Of a stretch of 64,000 nucleotides of DNA, positions 45,146 through 52,896 are shown piece by piece. A program made the translations under genes and the position numbers. Within the stretch, counting starts at the first letter, position 1. Every line of letters begins with the position of its first letter. Where the stretch lies: assembly GCF_029027405.1 (NCBI RefSeq), contig NZ_CP093396.1, forward strand, positions 2,615,497 to 2,679,496, in the 5' to 3' direction. The notes below the pieces were generated by a model, which worked only from the letters and a program-made list of their open reading frames with translations, did no database searches and was not told the origin of the DNA. The DNA comes from Sulfurimonas sp. Its GTDB lineage: Bacteria > Campylobacterota > Campylobacteria > Campylobacterales > Sulfurimonadaceae.

Positions 45146-46324
45146 TTGAGTGATTTCACACAATTACTAAGACCTAAATCTTTTGATGATTTCGTTGGTC
45201 AAGAGCATCTATGTTCATCAGATGCCCCTCTTAGAGTTTTATGTGAAAAATTATCTCTTGGACATAGTTTTCTTTATGGTCCAGCAGGTTGTGGCAAGAC
45301 ATCTCTTGCACGTGTTATTGCATCTATAATGGAGTTGCCTTTTTATGAATTCAACGCAACTTCACTAAAGATAGAACAACTTAGAAAAATATTTGATTTA
45401 CATAAAAATTCTCTACAAAAACCACTTATTTTCATAGACGAAGTACATCGTTTAGCAAAGAATCAACAAGAAGTTCTGCTTCCTGTGATGGAAAATAATT
45501 CAGTTTTAATCATAGGTGCTTCAACCGAAAATCCTTTCTTTTCATTAACTTCTGCTATTCGTTCTCGTTCGATGCTATTTGAGTTAAAGTGCATAAATAA
45601 TGACAAGTTATCTTTACTTTTAGACAAAGCACTAAAGACAACAAAACTAAAATGTGATAATGATGCAAAAAAATATTTGATTGTTAGTAGCGGTGGAGAT
45701 GCTAGGTCTTTGCTAAAACTATTAGAATTTTCTTCAAATATAAATACTCACATAACACTAAAACTTTTAAAGTCTTTAAGACCAAATGCTCTTAGTGTAG
45801 GGAGTAGCGAAGCAGGAGTTCATTATGATTTAACAAGTGCTATGATTAAGTCTATTAGAGGTTCTGATATGGATGCTGGCATCTACTATCTTGCAAGACT
45901 TATAGATGGCGGGGAGAGTGCAGATTTTATTGCAAGACGACTTGTTATTTTAGCTAGTGAAGACATAGGAAATGCGAATCCACAAGCATTAACGCTAACA
46001 ACATCATGTTTAACAAGTGTATCAAAAATCGGTTTTCCTGAGGCTAGAATCATTTTAGCTCAAGCTGTTGTTTATCTTTGTGCTTCTCCAAAATCAAACT
46101 CTTCTTACTTAGCAATAAACTCTGCATTAAAAGCTATAAATGAAGGTGTCATGCTAGAAATTCCAAAAAATATAACTCAAAGAAATGAAAACTATTTATA
46201 CCCTCATGACTTTGGAGGTTATGTAAAACAAGCTTATATGTCAAACCCTATGAAATTTGTTGAATTGAAAAATATCGGTTATGAGAAAAAAATGAAAGAA
46301 TGGATAAGTAATTTAAACTCTTAA
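45146..46324 (+). CDS. rarA: Replication-associated recombination protein A (AAA+)
   Basis: 392 residues. The N-terminal Arg-Pro-Lys-Ser-Phe-Asp-Asp-Phe-Val-Gly-Gln leads into Walker A Gly-Pro-Ala-Gly-Cys-Gly-Lys-Thr-Ser (about 45-53) and Walker B Leu-Ile-Phe-Ile-Asp-Glu-Val-His. Sensor and lid domains follow, with a C-terminal tetramerisation domain. It is a clamp-loader relative that acts at stalled replication forks. The start is TTG; the only ribosome-site candidate, GAGG, is about 13 nt upstream. It ends in a hairpin that also serves convergent rplT. Confidence 0.93.
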   Translation: MSDFTQLLRPKSFDDFVGQEHLCSSDAPLRVLCEKLSLGHSFLYGPAGCGKTSLARVIASIMELPFYEFNATSLKIEQLRKIFDLHKNSLQKPLIFIDEVHRLAKNQQEVLLPVMENNSVLIIGASTENPFFSLTSAIRSRSMLFELKCINNDKLSLLLDKALKTTKLKCDNDAKKYLIVSSGGDARSLLKLLEFSSNINTHITLKLLKSLRPNALSVGSSEAGVHYDLTSAMIKSIRGSDMDAGIYYLARLIDGGESADFIARRLVILASEDIGNANPQALTLTTSCLTSVSKIGFPEARIILAQAVVYLCASPKSNSSYLAINSALKAINEGVMLEIPKNITQRNENYLYPHDFGGYVKQAYMSNPMKFVELKNIGYEKKMKEWISNLNS

Positions 46325-46367
46325 CACAATGTCAAGAGTTTAAACTTAGCAAATACTATTTGCTAAG
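46315..46367. terminator. Tandem hairpins between convergent rarA and rplT
   Basis: AAACTCTT (46315-46322) pairs with AAGAGTTT (46334-46341), and CTTAGCAAA (46345-46353) pairs with TTTGCTAAG (46359-46367). The second stem has the rplT stop codon in its loop and the last codons in one arm. Both are perfect and serve as bidirectional terminators, without strong T-runs. Confidence 0.65.
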
Positions 46368-46715
46368 TGCTGCTTTAGATGCATCTGCAACTGCAGTAAA
46401 TGCTGCTGCGTCATTCATCGCCATATCAGCAAGAATTTTACGGTCAAGCTCGATGCCAGCTTTATGAACGCCATTCATAAAAGTAGAATAGTTCATTCCA
46501 TTTAAACGACTCGCTGCATTGATACGGATAATCCATAGTTTACGGAAATCACGCTTCTTTTGCTTACGATCACGATGAGCATATACCCATGAGCGTTCAA
46601 TTTGTTCCTTAGCTTTTCTAAAGTGTTTACGACGACCACTATAGAAACCTTTTGCTAATTTTAATATTTTTTTGTGTCTTCTTCTACGAACAACACCTGT
46701 TTTTACTCTTGGCAT
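46356..46715 (-). CDS. rplT: 50S ribosomal protein L20
   Basis: 119 residues, the usual length. The basic N-terminal extension [13 protein letters not shown] and the block Trp-Ile-Ile-Arg-Ile-Asn-Ala-Ala are diagnostic. It is an early 50S assembly protein. It lies 97 nt downstream of rpmI. infC, the third usual member of the operon, is elsewhere. L20 often represses its own operon by binding structured mRNA, and the gap upstream is rich in hairpins. Confidence 0.98.
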   Translation of the reverse strand: MPRVKTGVVRRRRHKKILKLAKGFYSGRRKHFRKAKEQIERSWVYAHRDRKQKKRDFRKLWIIRINAASRLNGMNYSTFMNGVHKAGIELDRKILADMAMNDAAAFTAVADASKAALSK

Positions 46716-46812
46716 TTTTTTCCTTTTTCTTTACCCAGACACTTTTAGTGTTCAAGGTGCCACACATTAAGTGGTCTTGCCCAATTATTTAAAATTGGAG
46801 ATTTACGATAAA
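46716..46812 (-). promoter_or_regulatory. Structured rpmI-rplT intercistronic region
   Basis: 97 nt with several stems on the mRNA strand: CCAATT/AATTGG (46780-46798), ACACT/AGTGT (about 46748-46760) and a CCAC/GTGG stem between them. rplT's AAGGA site follows. Such structures are candidates for L20 feedback or stable processing, but no known L20 site is identified by sequence. Confidence 0.35.
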
Positions 46813-47004
46813 TTAATTTATCATAGCCTTTACATTTGCTTCATCAGCCTTAGAAACAACTTTTGGGCTGTTTTGCTTACGACGAGTAGCTGCATCTTGT
46901 TTAGTTAAGATGTGACTTCTGTTCGCTGTACCGCGTTTAACAGAACCATTTTTCTTAACTTTAAAACGCTTTACAGCGCCTTTTACCGATTTCATTTTTG
47001 GCAT
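46813..47004 (-). CDS. rpmI: 50S ribosomal protein L35
   Basis: 63 residues when started at the ATG with AAGGA six bases upstream (position 47004). The upstream in-frame ATG at 47031 would add nine residues not found in L35. The sequence [14 protein letters not shown] and the motif His-Ile-Leu-Thr-Lys are typical. It is a basic late-assembly 50S protein and the first gene of the rpmI-rplT operon. Confidence 0.97.
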   Translation of the reverse strand: MPKMKSVKGAVKRFKVKKNGSVKRGTANRSHILTKQDAATRRKQNSPKVVSKADEANVKAMIN

Positions 47005-47086
47005 CGATAATCCTTTACATAAAATTCTCACTATTTGAGAATGGGATTATACCCAAAAGTTTCTGAGATTTAGCTACAATGCTCAA

Positions 47087-47317
47087 ATGAATTCAATAAA
47101 ACATATCCAAAATGCCCTTAAAGAGCTTGATGACGAGGTTCAAAAAATATTGCTTGATTGGAGTATTGCTCTTAATGAAAAAGATAATTTAATGTTGCCA
47201 ATACTTCAGCAAAAAAAAGTTTTAACACAGACTTTAGAAGACTTAACATATTTAAAAGACAATCCACCATCACAAAATCAGCCATGCGGAATTTCAAAAT
47301 ATAGAGATGACAATTAA
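47087..47317 (+). CDS. Small coiled-coil hypothetical protein
   Basis: 76 residues, acidic and helical, with heptad-like Leu and Ile spacing (about residues 5-60) and a Pro-rich tail containing one Cys. No family recognised. TACAAT at 47075-47080 places the predicted transcription start on the A of the ATG and no ribosome site exists, one of the clearest leaderless starts here. It is divergent from rpmI and converges on the Hcp cassette. Confidence 0.65.
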   Translation: MNSIKHIQNALKELDDEVQKILLDWSIALNEKDNLMLPILQQKKVLTQTLEDLTYLKDNPPSQNQPCGISKYRDDN

Positions 47318-47334
47318 TTTTTATCTCAAAAAAC

Positions 47335-47607
47335 TTACTTTTGTTGCTTTATAGAATTGGGGCTTTTTGTATACAGTTCTTGAAAAATACGAACTAAAAT
47401 GGCTAATGAAGCCCAAGTAATAAATAAAATAGACATTTGTTCAGCAAGTTCTAAATATGGAAAACTATTTAATGTATATTCTGTTTCATAAATTTTTGGA
47501 GATACTTCCATATTTAAAAAAGAAATAATTGTACTAATAGATATAAATAATGGAAATACCCAACCATAGTTGAGAACAATAAATAAAAGTGTTTTTAGTT
47601 TGTTCAT
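47335..47607 (-). CDS. Small two-helix membrane protein, putative immunity protein
   Basis: 90 residues with two hydrophobic helices (about 5-30 and 55-75) and a basic tail. No family recognised. It is the last gene of a three-gene unit whose first product is Hcp, and its ATG overlaps the stop of the putative effector gene (TAATG). In type VI secretion cassettes a small membrane or periplasmic protein directly downstream of an effector usually protects the producer. That role is inferred only from position. Confidence 0.6.
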   Translation of the reverse strand: MNKLKTLLFIVLNYGWVFPLFISISTIISFLNMEVSPKIYETEYTLNSFPYLELAEQMSILFITWASLAILVRIFQELYTKSPNSIKQQK

Positions 47608-48083
47608 TAATGTAAACCTCGTACTTTGCGGTTAGGCTTAATAGTAATGGGAGTTAGTATGGTTGAAGGACTAATTAACTCTAGTTCAATGATATTATGA
47701 CCAAATTCTCTAGGTGTTTCAATACCAAAATAATCATCTGCATCTATATCAACTCTTAATAGTTTATAAACCATTTGAGAAGACCATGATGAGCAGTTAT
47801 TAGTATAAAACCAATATTCAGTTGTCATAATTAAACGTTGTAGTTTTATATATTGTTCTTGTGAAAGTGCATAATATCTATTTGCTAAGCCTTTAGGTGG
47901 TTCCATACCTATACGAACATCACTGCCATCTTTATTGTCTAAAGTTCTAGGATGACCATCTGGCCATAGACCATAAGATACTGTGGCCAGATTTGTTTTG
48001 TTTGTTATTGTAATCCAAGCATGTCCTCCAGTAAAGTCTCCTGAAGTTAAATTACTGTGAACACCTAAAACAAAATTAGACAT
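47607..48083 (-). CDS. Putative Hcp-associated effector, permuted papain-like hydrolase
   Basis: 158 residues, no signal peptide. A histidine motif (Gly-Gly-His-Ala-Trp, His21), a second His44 (Asp-Gly-His-Pro-Arg) and a cysteine motif Asn-Asn-Cys-Ser-Ser-Trp (Cys97) occur in His-then-Cys order. This recalls circularly permuted NlpC/P60 or LRAT-like enzymes, whose cysteine lies in an Asn-Cys-Glu-His motif. Targets in that superfamily include peptidoglycan peptides, lipids and proteins. The start overlaps the hcp stop by 8 nt. I propose a secreted toxin; the enzyme class is an inference from motif order, and no named family was recognised. Confidence 0.6.
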   Translation of the reverse strand: MSNFVLGVHSNLTSGDFTGGHAWITITNKTNLATVSYGLWPDGHPRTLDNKDGSDVRIGMEPPKGLANRYYALSQEQYIKLQRLIMTTEYWFYTNNCSSWSSQMVYKLLRVDIDADDYFGIETPREFGHNIIELELISPSTILTPITIKPNRKVRGLH

Positions 48084-48570
48084 TTACACCAGTTCGAATA
48101 TCGTCAGAACTAGAAGTACTAGCAATTTCATGTCTTAACACTCTTTTTCTATAAGAAAAAGTGACATGTTCAGTAGGCCCATTTTTAGTATTGGTAGCAT
48201 TGATATTCGTAATGATTGCATCTTCTAATATAATTGTATAAAAATGTTCTTCTCTTCCCATATATGAAGTTCTGTAAGCTTTGATTTCAACTTTTTTTAA
48301 AGTTTCACCATTATTAAGGGCTTCTGATAATAAAGGAGAGCTTTTATCTAATAATTTAACAATACTGAGTGGGGAGAGTATTCTTTGACCATTTGGTTGC
48401 CCTGTAGCAATATTTATAGGGATACTAGAACCATAATTAAAGGTTTCAATTGAAATTTCATCTTCATGTCCATTTTGATAAATATTTCCTACTGAATCAG
48501 GAGTAAATGCACCTTCTGAAATAAGTCCTTGTGTACTTCCAATAATAGTCATAAACATTGAGTTTTGCAT
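48076..48570 (-). CDS. hcp: Hcp-family type VI secretion tube protein/effector carrier
   Basis: 164 residues from the ATG at 48570, which has AAAGG six bases upstream; an earlier ATG at 48600 lacks one. It shows the Hcp fold pattern: Phe-Met-Thr-Ile-Ile-Gly-Ser-Thr-Gln-Gly-Leu, Gly-His-Glu-Asp-Glu-Ile, Asp-Lys-Ser-Ser-Pro-Leu-Leu and Val-Thr-Phe-Ser-Tyr-Arg. Hcp hexamers form the expelled tube of the type VI system and bind small effectors in their lumen. No other T6SS structural gene is in the window, so this is an orphan hcp that presumably uses an apparatus encoded elsewhere. Confidence 0.9.
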   Translation of the reverse strand: MQNSMFMTIIGSTQGLISEGAFTPDSVGNIYQNGHEDEISIETFNYGSSIPINIATGQPNGQRILSPLSIVKLLDKSSPLLSEALNNGETLKKVEIKAYRTSYMGREEHFYTIILEDAIITNINATNTKNGPTEHVTFSYRKRVLRHEIASTSSSDDIRTGVNV

Positions 48571-48639
48571 AAATTGCCTTTTAAAAATTAAAATATCCAT
48601 ATAACATACCTAAAATAAACTTAATTAAATCCTCAATTC

Positions 48640-48750
48640 TAAAAATAAGTGCGTGATATATAATTTTATTCAAGTTCAAGGCAAAGTTGAGGAATTTACT
48701 TATAGTAAATGACGAAATTTTAACGAAGTAATTGGATAAAAGTATATGTC
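48640..48750. other. Spacer with possible dispersed repeat
   Basis: No gene. It holds TTTACT-TAT-AGTAAA (about 48699-48713), a 6-bp hairpin, embedded in a sequence (AGTTCAAGGCAAAGTTGAGG and onwards) that looks like a dispersed intergenic element rather than random AT-rich DNA. Only one copy is in the window, so repetition is unproven. Confidence 0.25.
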
Positions 48751-48866
48751 AGAAGACTCCTCTCCAGATACCTGCGGCACATAACACTCTAGGGTGTGCT
48801 GCTGTATTCCTACCCTGACACATTGTCCTAAAACATCATTGCACAGGTCTAAAGAGAAGCGGTGGA
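48751..48866 (-). ncRNA. ffs: Signal recognition particle RNA (4.5S)
   Basis: On the minus strand the apical core GTCAGGGTAGGAATACAGCA (within 48794-48821) has the SRP pattern: the asymmetric GTCAGG/AGCAGC loop and a GTA-GGAA-TAC tetraloop stem. The arms TCTCTTTAGACCTG (5') and CAGGTATCTGGAGAGGA (3') close a long rod. A -10 box TATACT lies just upstream of the 5' end. The ends are approximate. It would bind Ffh for co-translational targeting. Confidence 0.85.
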
Positions 48867-48901
48867 AGTATATCTTATTTTTTAAAATTTACCAAATTTT
48901 T

Positions 48902-49240
48902 CTAAAAAGATATAGTTGCTACTGCTTTTTTTATAGCGTCTAGGTGAGCTTGATAATCAAAATCTTTCTTAGCTTGAGAAGCAGATAACTCTATCTCTTT
49001 TGACATCTCATAAACCTCATTAAAATGAAGATTACCTGCACTTCCTTTAATAGAGTGTGCTTGCGATTTTATATCTTGATAATTTGTAGATTCTATCGAA
49101 GTTTGTAGTTTTTCTAAAATTGCAGCAGATTCTTCTAAAAAACTAGTTACTAAAATTGGAATATGTTTAGCTTTTAAACCTATTTTTTGTGCCATTTCAT
49201 CATGATTTATATCTGAATAATTTGCTGTTAATATTGACAT
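48902..49240 (-). CDS. Hpt-domain phosphotransfer protein
   Basis: 112 residues, a single all-helical Hpt domain. The phospho-accepting histidine is in Ser-Gln-Ala-His-Ser-Ile-Lys-Gly-Ser-Ala-Gly-Asn-Leu, the canonical motif. It would relay phosphate between a hybrid kinase and a response regulator; neither partner is adjacent. The start has AGGAAAG upstream. It is divergent from the nucleosidase-like gene, with overlapping AT-rich promoters. Confidence 0.9.
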   Translation of the reverse strand: MSILTANYSDINHDEMAQKIGLKAKHIPILVTSFLEESAAILEKLQTSIESTNYQDIKSQAHSIKGSAGNLHFNEVYEMSKEIELSASQAKKDFDYQAHLDAIKKAVATISF

Positions 49241-49277
49241 AATCTTACTTTCCTATATAATTTTGTATAATTGTAAC

Positions 49278-49754
49278 ATGTTATATATCATCTGTGCTTT
49301 AAAACCAGAGGCTCAAGCTTTTGTAGATAAATACAAACTTTCTAAATCAAAATACAATAGTAAAATTACTATTATAATAAGTGGTATTGGAAAAGAGAAT
49401 ATGTTTAATACCACAAAAATAATTGCAAAAAAAATGACTAAAGAAGACATCATCATTAATGTCGGTATTTGTGCTGCAAATAAAAACTATGAGATTGGAC
49501 AGCTAATAGATGGTTTCAAAGAAAATTTGACCTGTGTTGATAAACCTATTAGCGATAGTGGCATCTACACTCTTGTAGATATGGAATCTTCTGGTTTTAT
49601 AGATGCTACTAAAAAAATTAATAATAAATATATTTTTAAAGTTGTTTCTGATTATTTTGAACCACACATGGTAACAAAAGAGATAACAAAAAAACTTATA
49701 TTTAATACAATAGATGATATAAATAGAATAATCTTTTACAAGGATAATAATTGA
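49278..49754 (+). CDS. Nucleoside phosphorylase/MTA-SAH nucleosidase-like protein
   Basis: 158 residues from the ATG at 49278, shorter than typical MTAN (about 230). It retains Gly-Ile-Gly-Lys-Glu-Asn-Met near residue 40, Asn-Val-Gly-Ile-Cys-Ala, Asp-Met-Glu-Ser-Ser-Gly-Phe (the ribose-binding Met-Glu motif) and Val-Ser-Asp, whose Asp is catalytic in relatives. It may cleave a purine nucleoside or be a degenerate homologue. TATAAT (49266-49271) predicts transcription starting on the ATG, so it is likely leaderless. Its stop overlaps the next TTG start (TTGA), linking it to the recycling operon. Confidence 0.65.
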   Translation: MLYIICALKPEAQAFVDKYKLSKSKYNSKITIIISGIGKENMFNTTKIIAKKMTKEDIIINVGICAANKNYEIGQLIDGFKENLTCVDKPISDSGIYTLVDMESSGFIDATKKINNKYIFKVVSDYFEPHMVTKEITKKLIFNTIDDINRIIFYKDNN

Positions 49755-51427
49755 AATTTTTTTTAATACTTTTACTTAGTTTGTCGGCTCTTAACGCTGC
49801 TCCAGTGTCAAATAAAAAACTAAAAAAAATGATAGGTCGTATGCTTGTCATAGGGTTTGAAAATCAAACAGTAACAAACGAGACTCAAATAGTAAAAGAT
49901 ATAAGAAAGTATGAATTAGGCGGAGTTATTTTGTTTGACAAACATTATAAAAAAAGAAGTATTACAAAAAATATAGATTCGCCACAGCAACTCCAAGAGT
50001 TAACAACTCAGTTAAAAAAATACTCTCTTAAACCTCTTTTGATCTCCGTTGATCAAGAAGGCGGCAATGTAGCAAGACTTAAACACTACTATGGGTTTGA
50101 TAGATTCCCATCTGCAAAAGAGATAACATATATGGATTTTAGCGATGCAAAAGAATTTTATAATGATCAAGCTAAAATGTTAAAAGAAGCTGGAATAAAT
50201 ACGAACTTTGCTCCTGTTGTTGATTTGGAAGTAAACCCAGATAACAAAGTTATAGTTGGACTTGAACGCTCTTATGGAAAGTCAAGCAAAAAAGTAACTA
50301 AATATGCAAGAGTTCTCATAGATGCTCAAAGAAGACAAAATATTATAAGTGTTTTAAAACATTTTCCTGGTCATGGTTCTTCCCTTGATGACTCGCATAA
50401 AGGCTTTGTAGATATTTCAAAAACTTGGAGTAAAAAAGAGTTACAACCATATAAAAATCTCATAAAATCAAATGATGTAGATATGATAATGACTGCCCAT
50501 GTTTTTAACTCACATTTAGATAAAAAATATCCAGCGACACTTTCATATAAGGTTAATACAAATCTACTTCGCAAAGAGATGGGATACAAAGGCGTCATTA
50601 TTAGTGATGACTTACAAATGAAAGCCATAACAAAACACTACTCACTAAGACAAAGCGTGACACTCGCTATAAACTCTGGTGTGGATATTTTACTTTTTGG
50701 AAACCAACTTTCAAATAACACTGCAGATGAATTGGTAAAAGTGATTTACTCTCAAGTAAAAAGAGGCAAAATTTCATATAAGAGAATAATAGAGTCAAAC
50801 AAAAGGATAGAATATTTACTTACTAAAAACTCGATAAAACACCGTCCTATAAGTTTTACTCCTAAGCGAATTAAATTGACTAAAGATTATATAAAACAGC
50901 ACTATGGATTAAAAGTCAAAAACATAAAAATAAAACCCAAAGCTATAGTTCTTCACTGGACTGCGGTTATGAAATATGAGGACTGTTTCAAACGACTTAA
51001 AGGAGAAACACTTTATAGCGACAGAGGCGACATTGCAAAAGCAGGAGCATTAAATGTTTCAGCTCACTTTTTAGTTGAAAGAAATGGAGCCATAACACAA
51101 CTAATGCCTGATAACTGGATGGCAAGACATGTTATAGGTTTAAATTACTCTTCTATTGGCATAGAAAATGTAGGTGGAAAAGACAATAAAAAAGATGACT
51201 TAACAAAGGCTCAAAGAATAGCTAATGTAAGACTTATTGAATATCTAAAGATAAAATATCCAAGTATAAAATATCTTCTAGGTCACTACGAGTACGAAAA
51301 AATGCAAAAAACTCCTCTTTGGTTAGAAAAAGATGAGAACTACAGAACTAAAAAAGTAGATCCTGGTAAAAGATTTATGAAAATTATTAGAAGAGAAGTA
51401 AAATATTTAGGACTTAAAAAGCCATAA
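49751..51427 (+). CDS. Secreted GH3 N-acetylglucosaminidase fused to amidase_2 domain
   Basis: 558 residues. The signal peptide ends near Leu-Asn-Ala-Ala (residue 17). The glycoside hydrolase 3 domain (about 20-370) has Val-Asp-Gln-Glu-Gly-Gly, the NagZ motif Lys-His-Phe-Pro-Gly-His-Gly with Asp-Ser-His, and the nucleophile Asp in Ile-Ile-Ser-Asp-Asp-Leu-Gln-Met. The C-terminal zinc amidase domain (about 390-558) has Leu-His-Trp-Thr-Ala, Ala-Arg-His and Gly-His-Tyr-Glu. It would strip GlcNAc and peptide from anhydro-muropeptides. Cytosolic NagZ and AmpD are separate proteins in E. coli; here both activities are joined and exported. The start is TTG with AGGA upstream. Confidence 0.9.
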   Translation: MKFFLILLLSLSALNAAPVSNKKLKKMIGRMLVIGFENQTVTNETQIVKDIRKYELGGVILFDKHYKKRSITKNIDSPQQLQELTTQLKKYSLKPLLISVDQEGGNVARLKHYYGFDRFPSAKEITYMDFSDAKEFYNDQAKMLKEAGINTNFAPVVDLEVNPDNKVIVGLERSYGKSSKKVTKYARVLIDAQRRQNIISVLKHFPGHGSSLDDSHKGFVDISKTWSKKELQPYKNLIKSNDVDMIMTAHVFNSHLDKKYPATLSYKVNTNLLRKEMGYKGVIISDDLQMKAITKHYSLRQSVTLAINSGVDILLFGNQLSNNTADELVKVIYSQVKRGKISYKRIIESNKRIEYLLTKNSIKHRPISFTPKRIKLTKDYIKQHYGLKVKNIKIKPKAIVLHWTAVMKYEDCFKRLKGETLYSDRGDIAKAGALNVSAHFLVERNGAITQLMPDNWMARHVIGLNYSSIGIENVGGKDNKKDDLTKAQRIANVRLIEYLKIKYPSIKYLLGHYEYEKMQKTPLWLEKDENYRTKKVDPGKRFMKIIRREVKYLGLKKP

Positions 51428-52896
51428 TGCACAGTAGTTTTTCATCTGTTGATTGGTTTGTATTTATAGCTTACTTTCTCCTTTTAGCCATAAGCTCATT
51501 TATGTTTTCTCGCATTAAAATAAAGAGTTCAAGAGAGTATTTTGTAAGTGCTTCTTCAATGCCAATGTTTGGCGTTGCTATCTCAGTTCTTGCTACCTCA
51601 CAATCCGCAGCTACCTTTTTAGGTGGCCCTGAATTTTCTTTCAAATATGATTTTACCTTCATTGGTTTTTACTTTTCTGCTTTACTTGGAGTTATATTTG
51701 TGGCTTTTGTTTTGATACCAAAATTTTACGCCATAAGAGCCATTACCGTTTATGAACTTCTTGAATCAAGATACGGAGAAAAAGCTAAAAAACAAGCGGG
51801 AATAATGTTTTTGATTGGTAGAGTCATGGCAAGTGGAGCCAGACTTTACATCGGTGCATTAGCTATTTCTATGATTTTATTTGGCGATATTTCATTTTGG
51901 CATCTATTAGCATCTATTGGCATCTTAATACTTGGTGCTTTATCTTACGCATATTTTGGCGGTATAAAGTCTATTATTCTTAGTGATATCATTCAGGCAG
52001 TTACTTATGTTGGAGCTGGTGTTGTAGTGCTTGTATTTTTATACTACTCTCTTGAAGGCATAGATATTTTAAGCACTCTCAATGAGTCAAATAAACTTCG
52101 TTTTATAGACACTTCTTTAGATGGAAAGTTTAGTGTTATCGGACTTTTAACTGGTTGGTTACTTTTAAATATTGCCGCTTTTGGACTTGACCAAGATATG
52201 ACACAAAGAGTTCTCTCTTGTAAAAACAAACAAGAAGCAGCAAAATCTCTAATACTTTCTATACTACTAACTATTCCCGTAGTTTTACTTTTTTTAAGCA
52301 TTGGTGCCCTACTCTTTGTTTTTTACCAAAACACTACAATAGAGCAAAATTTCAACGGAGAAAATATAACCATTTTTATGTACTACATCTTAAATGAGAT
52401 GCCAGATGGACTTCGTGGTTTAGTAACTGTTGGAGCAATTGCAGCAGCTCTTTCATCTACAAACTCTGTTTTAGGAGCTATGGCTTCTGTTGCAGTTGAG
52501 GATTTATATAGACCTTGGAAAACCAAAAGAGATAAGGTTGATGAGATGCACTTTGTAATGGTATCAAGATTAGCTGTTGTATTTTTTGCGATTGTTCTAT
52601 CAGGCATGGCAATAGTGAGTTACTTTTGGCAAAAATATAGCGACCTATCTTTAATAAGTTTTGCTCTTGGTGTTATGGCATTTGCATATACTGGGCTTTT
52701 AGGAGTTTTCTTCTCGGCTATATTTACAAAGAGAGGAAATGCTACACTAGTTCCGTTTGCACTTGTCGGTGGTTTTTTAAGCGTTCTAGCTCTTCAACCA
52801 TATACATTCGGGATATCTATTGGATTTTCATGGCAGATAGTTATTGGGACGATTGTTGCTTTTAGTATTATGCAGTTAGGAGATAGTAATGAGTGA
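51427..52896 (+). CDS. Sodium:solute symporter (SSS family), probable amino-sugar importer
   Basis: 489 residues, thirteen or so membrane helices. SSS features include Phe-Val-Ser-Ala-Ser-Ser-Met-Pro and Gln-Ser-Ala-Ala-Thr-Phe-Leu-Gly-Gly-Pro-Glu-Phe early on, and Gly-Ala-Ile-Ala-Ala-Ala-Leu-Ser-Ser-Thr-Asn-Ser in helix 8. The start overlaps the GH3-amidase stop (TAATG), and the end overlaps anmK by 8 nt. This tight coupling suggests that it imports the sugars released in the periplasm (anhydro-MurNAc and/or GlcNAc). Substrate is inferred from context, not sequence. Confidence 0.85.
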   Translation: MHSSFSSVDWFVFIAYFLLLAISSFMFSRIKIKSSREYFVSASSMPMFGVAISVLATSQSAATFLGGPEFSFKYDFTFIGFYFSALLGVIFVAFVLIPKFYAIRAITVYELLESRYGEKAKKQAGIMFLIGRVMASGARLYIGALAISMILFGDISFWHLLASIGILILGALSYAYFGGIKSIILSDIIQAVTYVGAGVVVLVFLYYSLEGIDILSTLNESNKLRFIDTSLDGKFSVIGLLTGWLLLNIAAFGLDQDMTQRVLSCKNKQEAAKSLILSILLTIPVVLLFLSIGALLFVFYQNTTIEQNFNGENITIFMYYILNEMPDGLRGLVTVGAIAAALSSTNSVLGAMASVAVEDLYRPWKTKRDKVDEMHFVMVSRLAVVFFAIVLSGMAIVSYFWQKYSDLSLISFALGVMAFAYTGLLGVFFSAIFTKRGNATLVPFALVGGFLSVLALQPYTFGISIGFSWQIVIGTIVAFSIMQLGDSNE

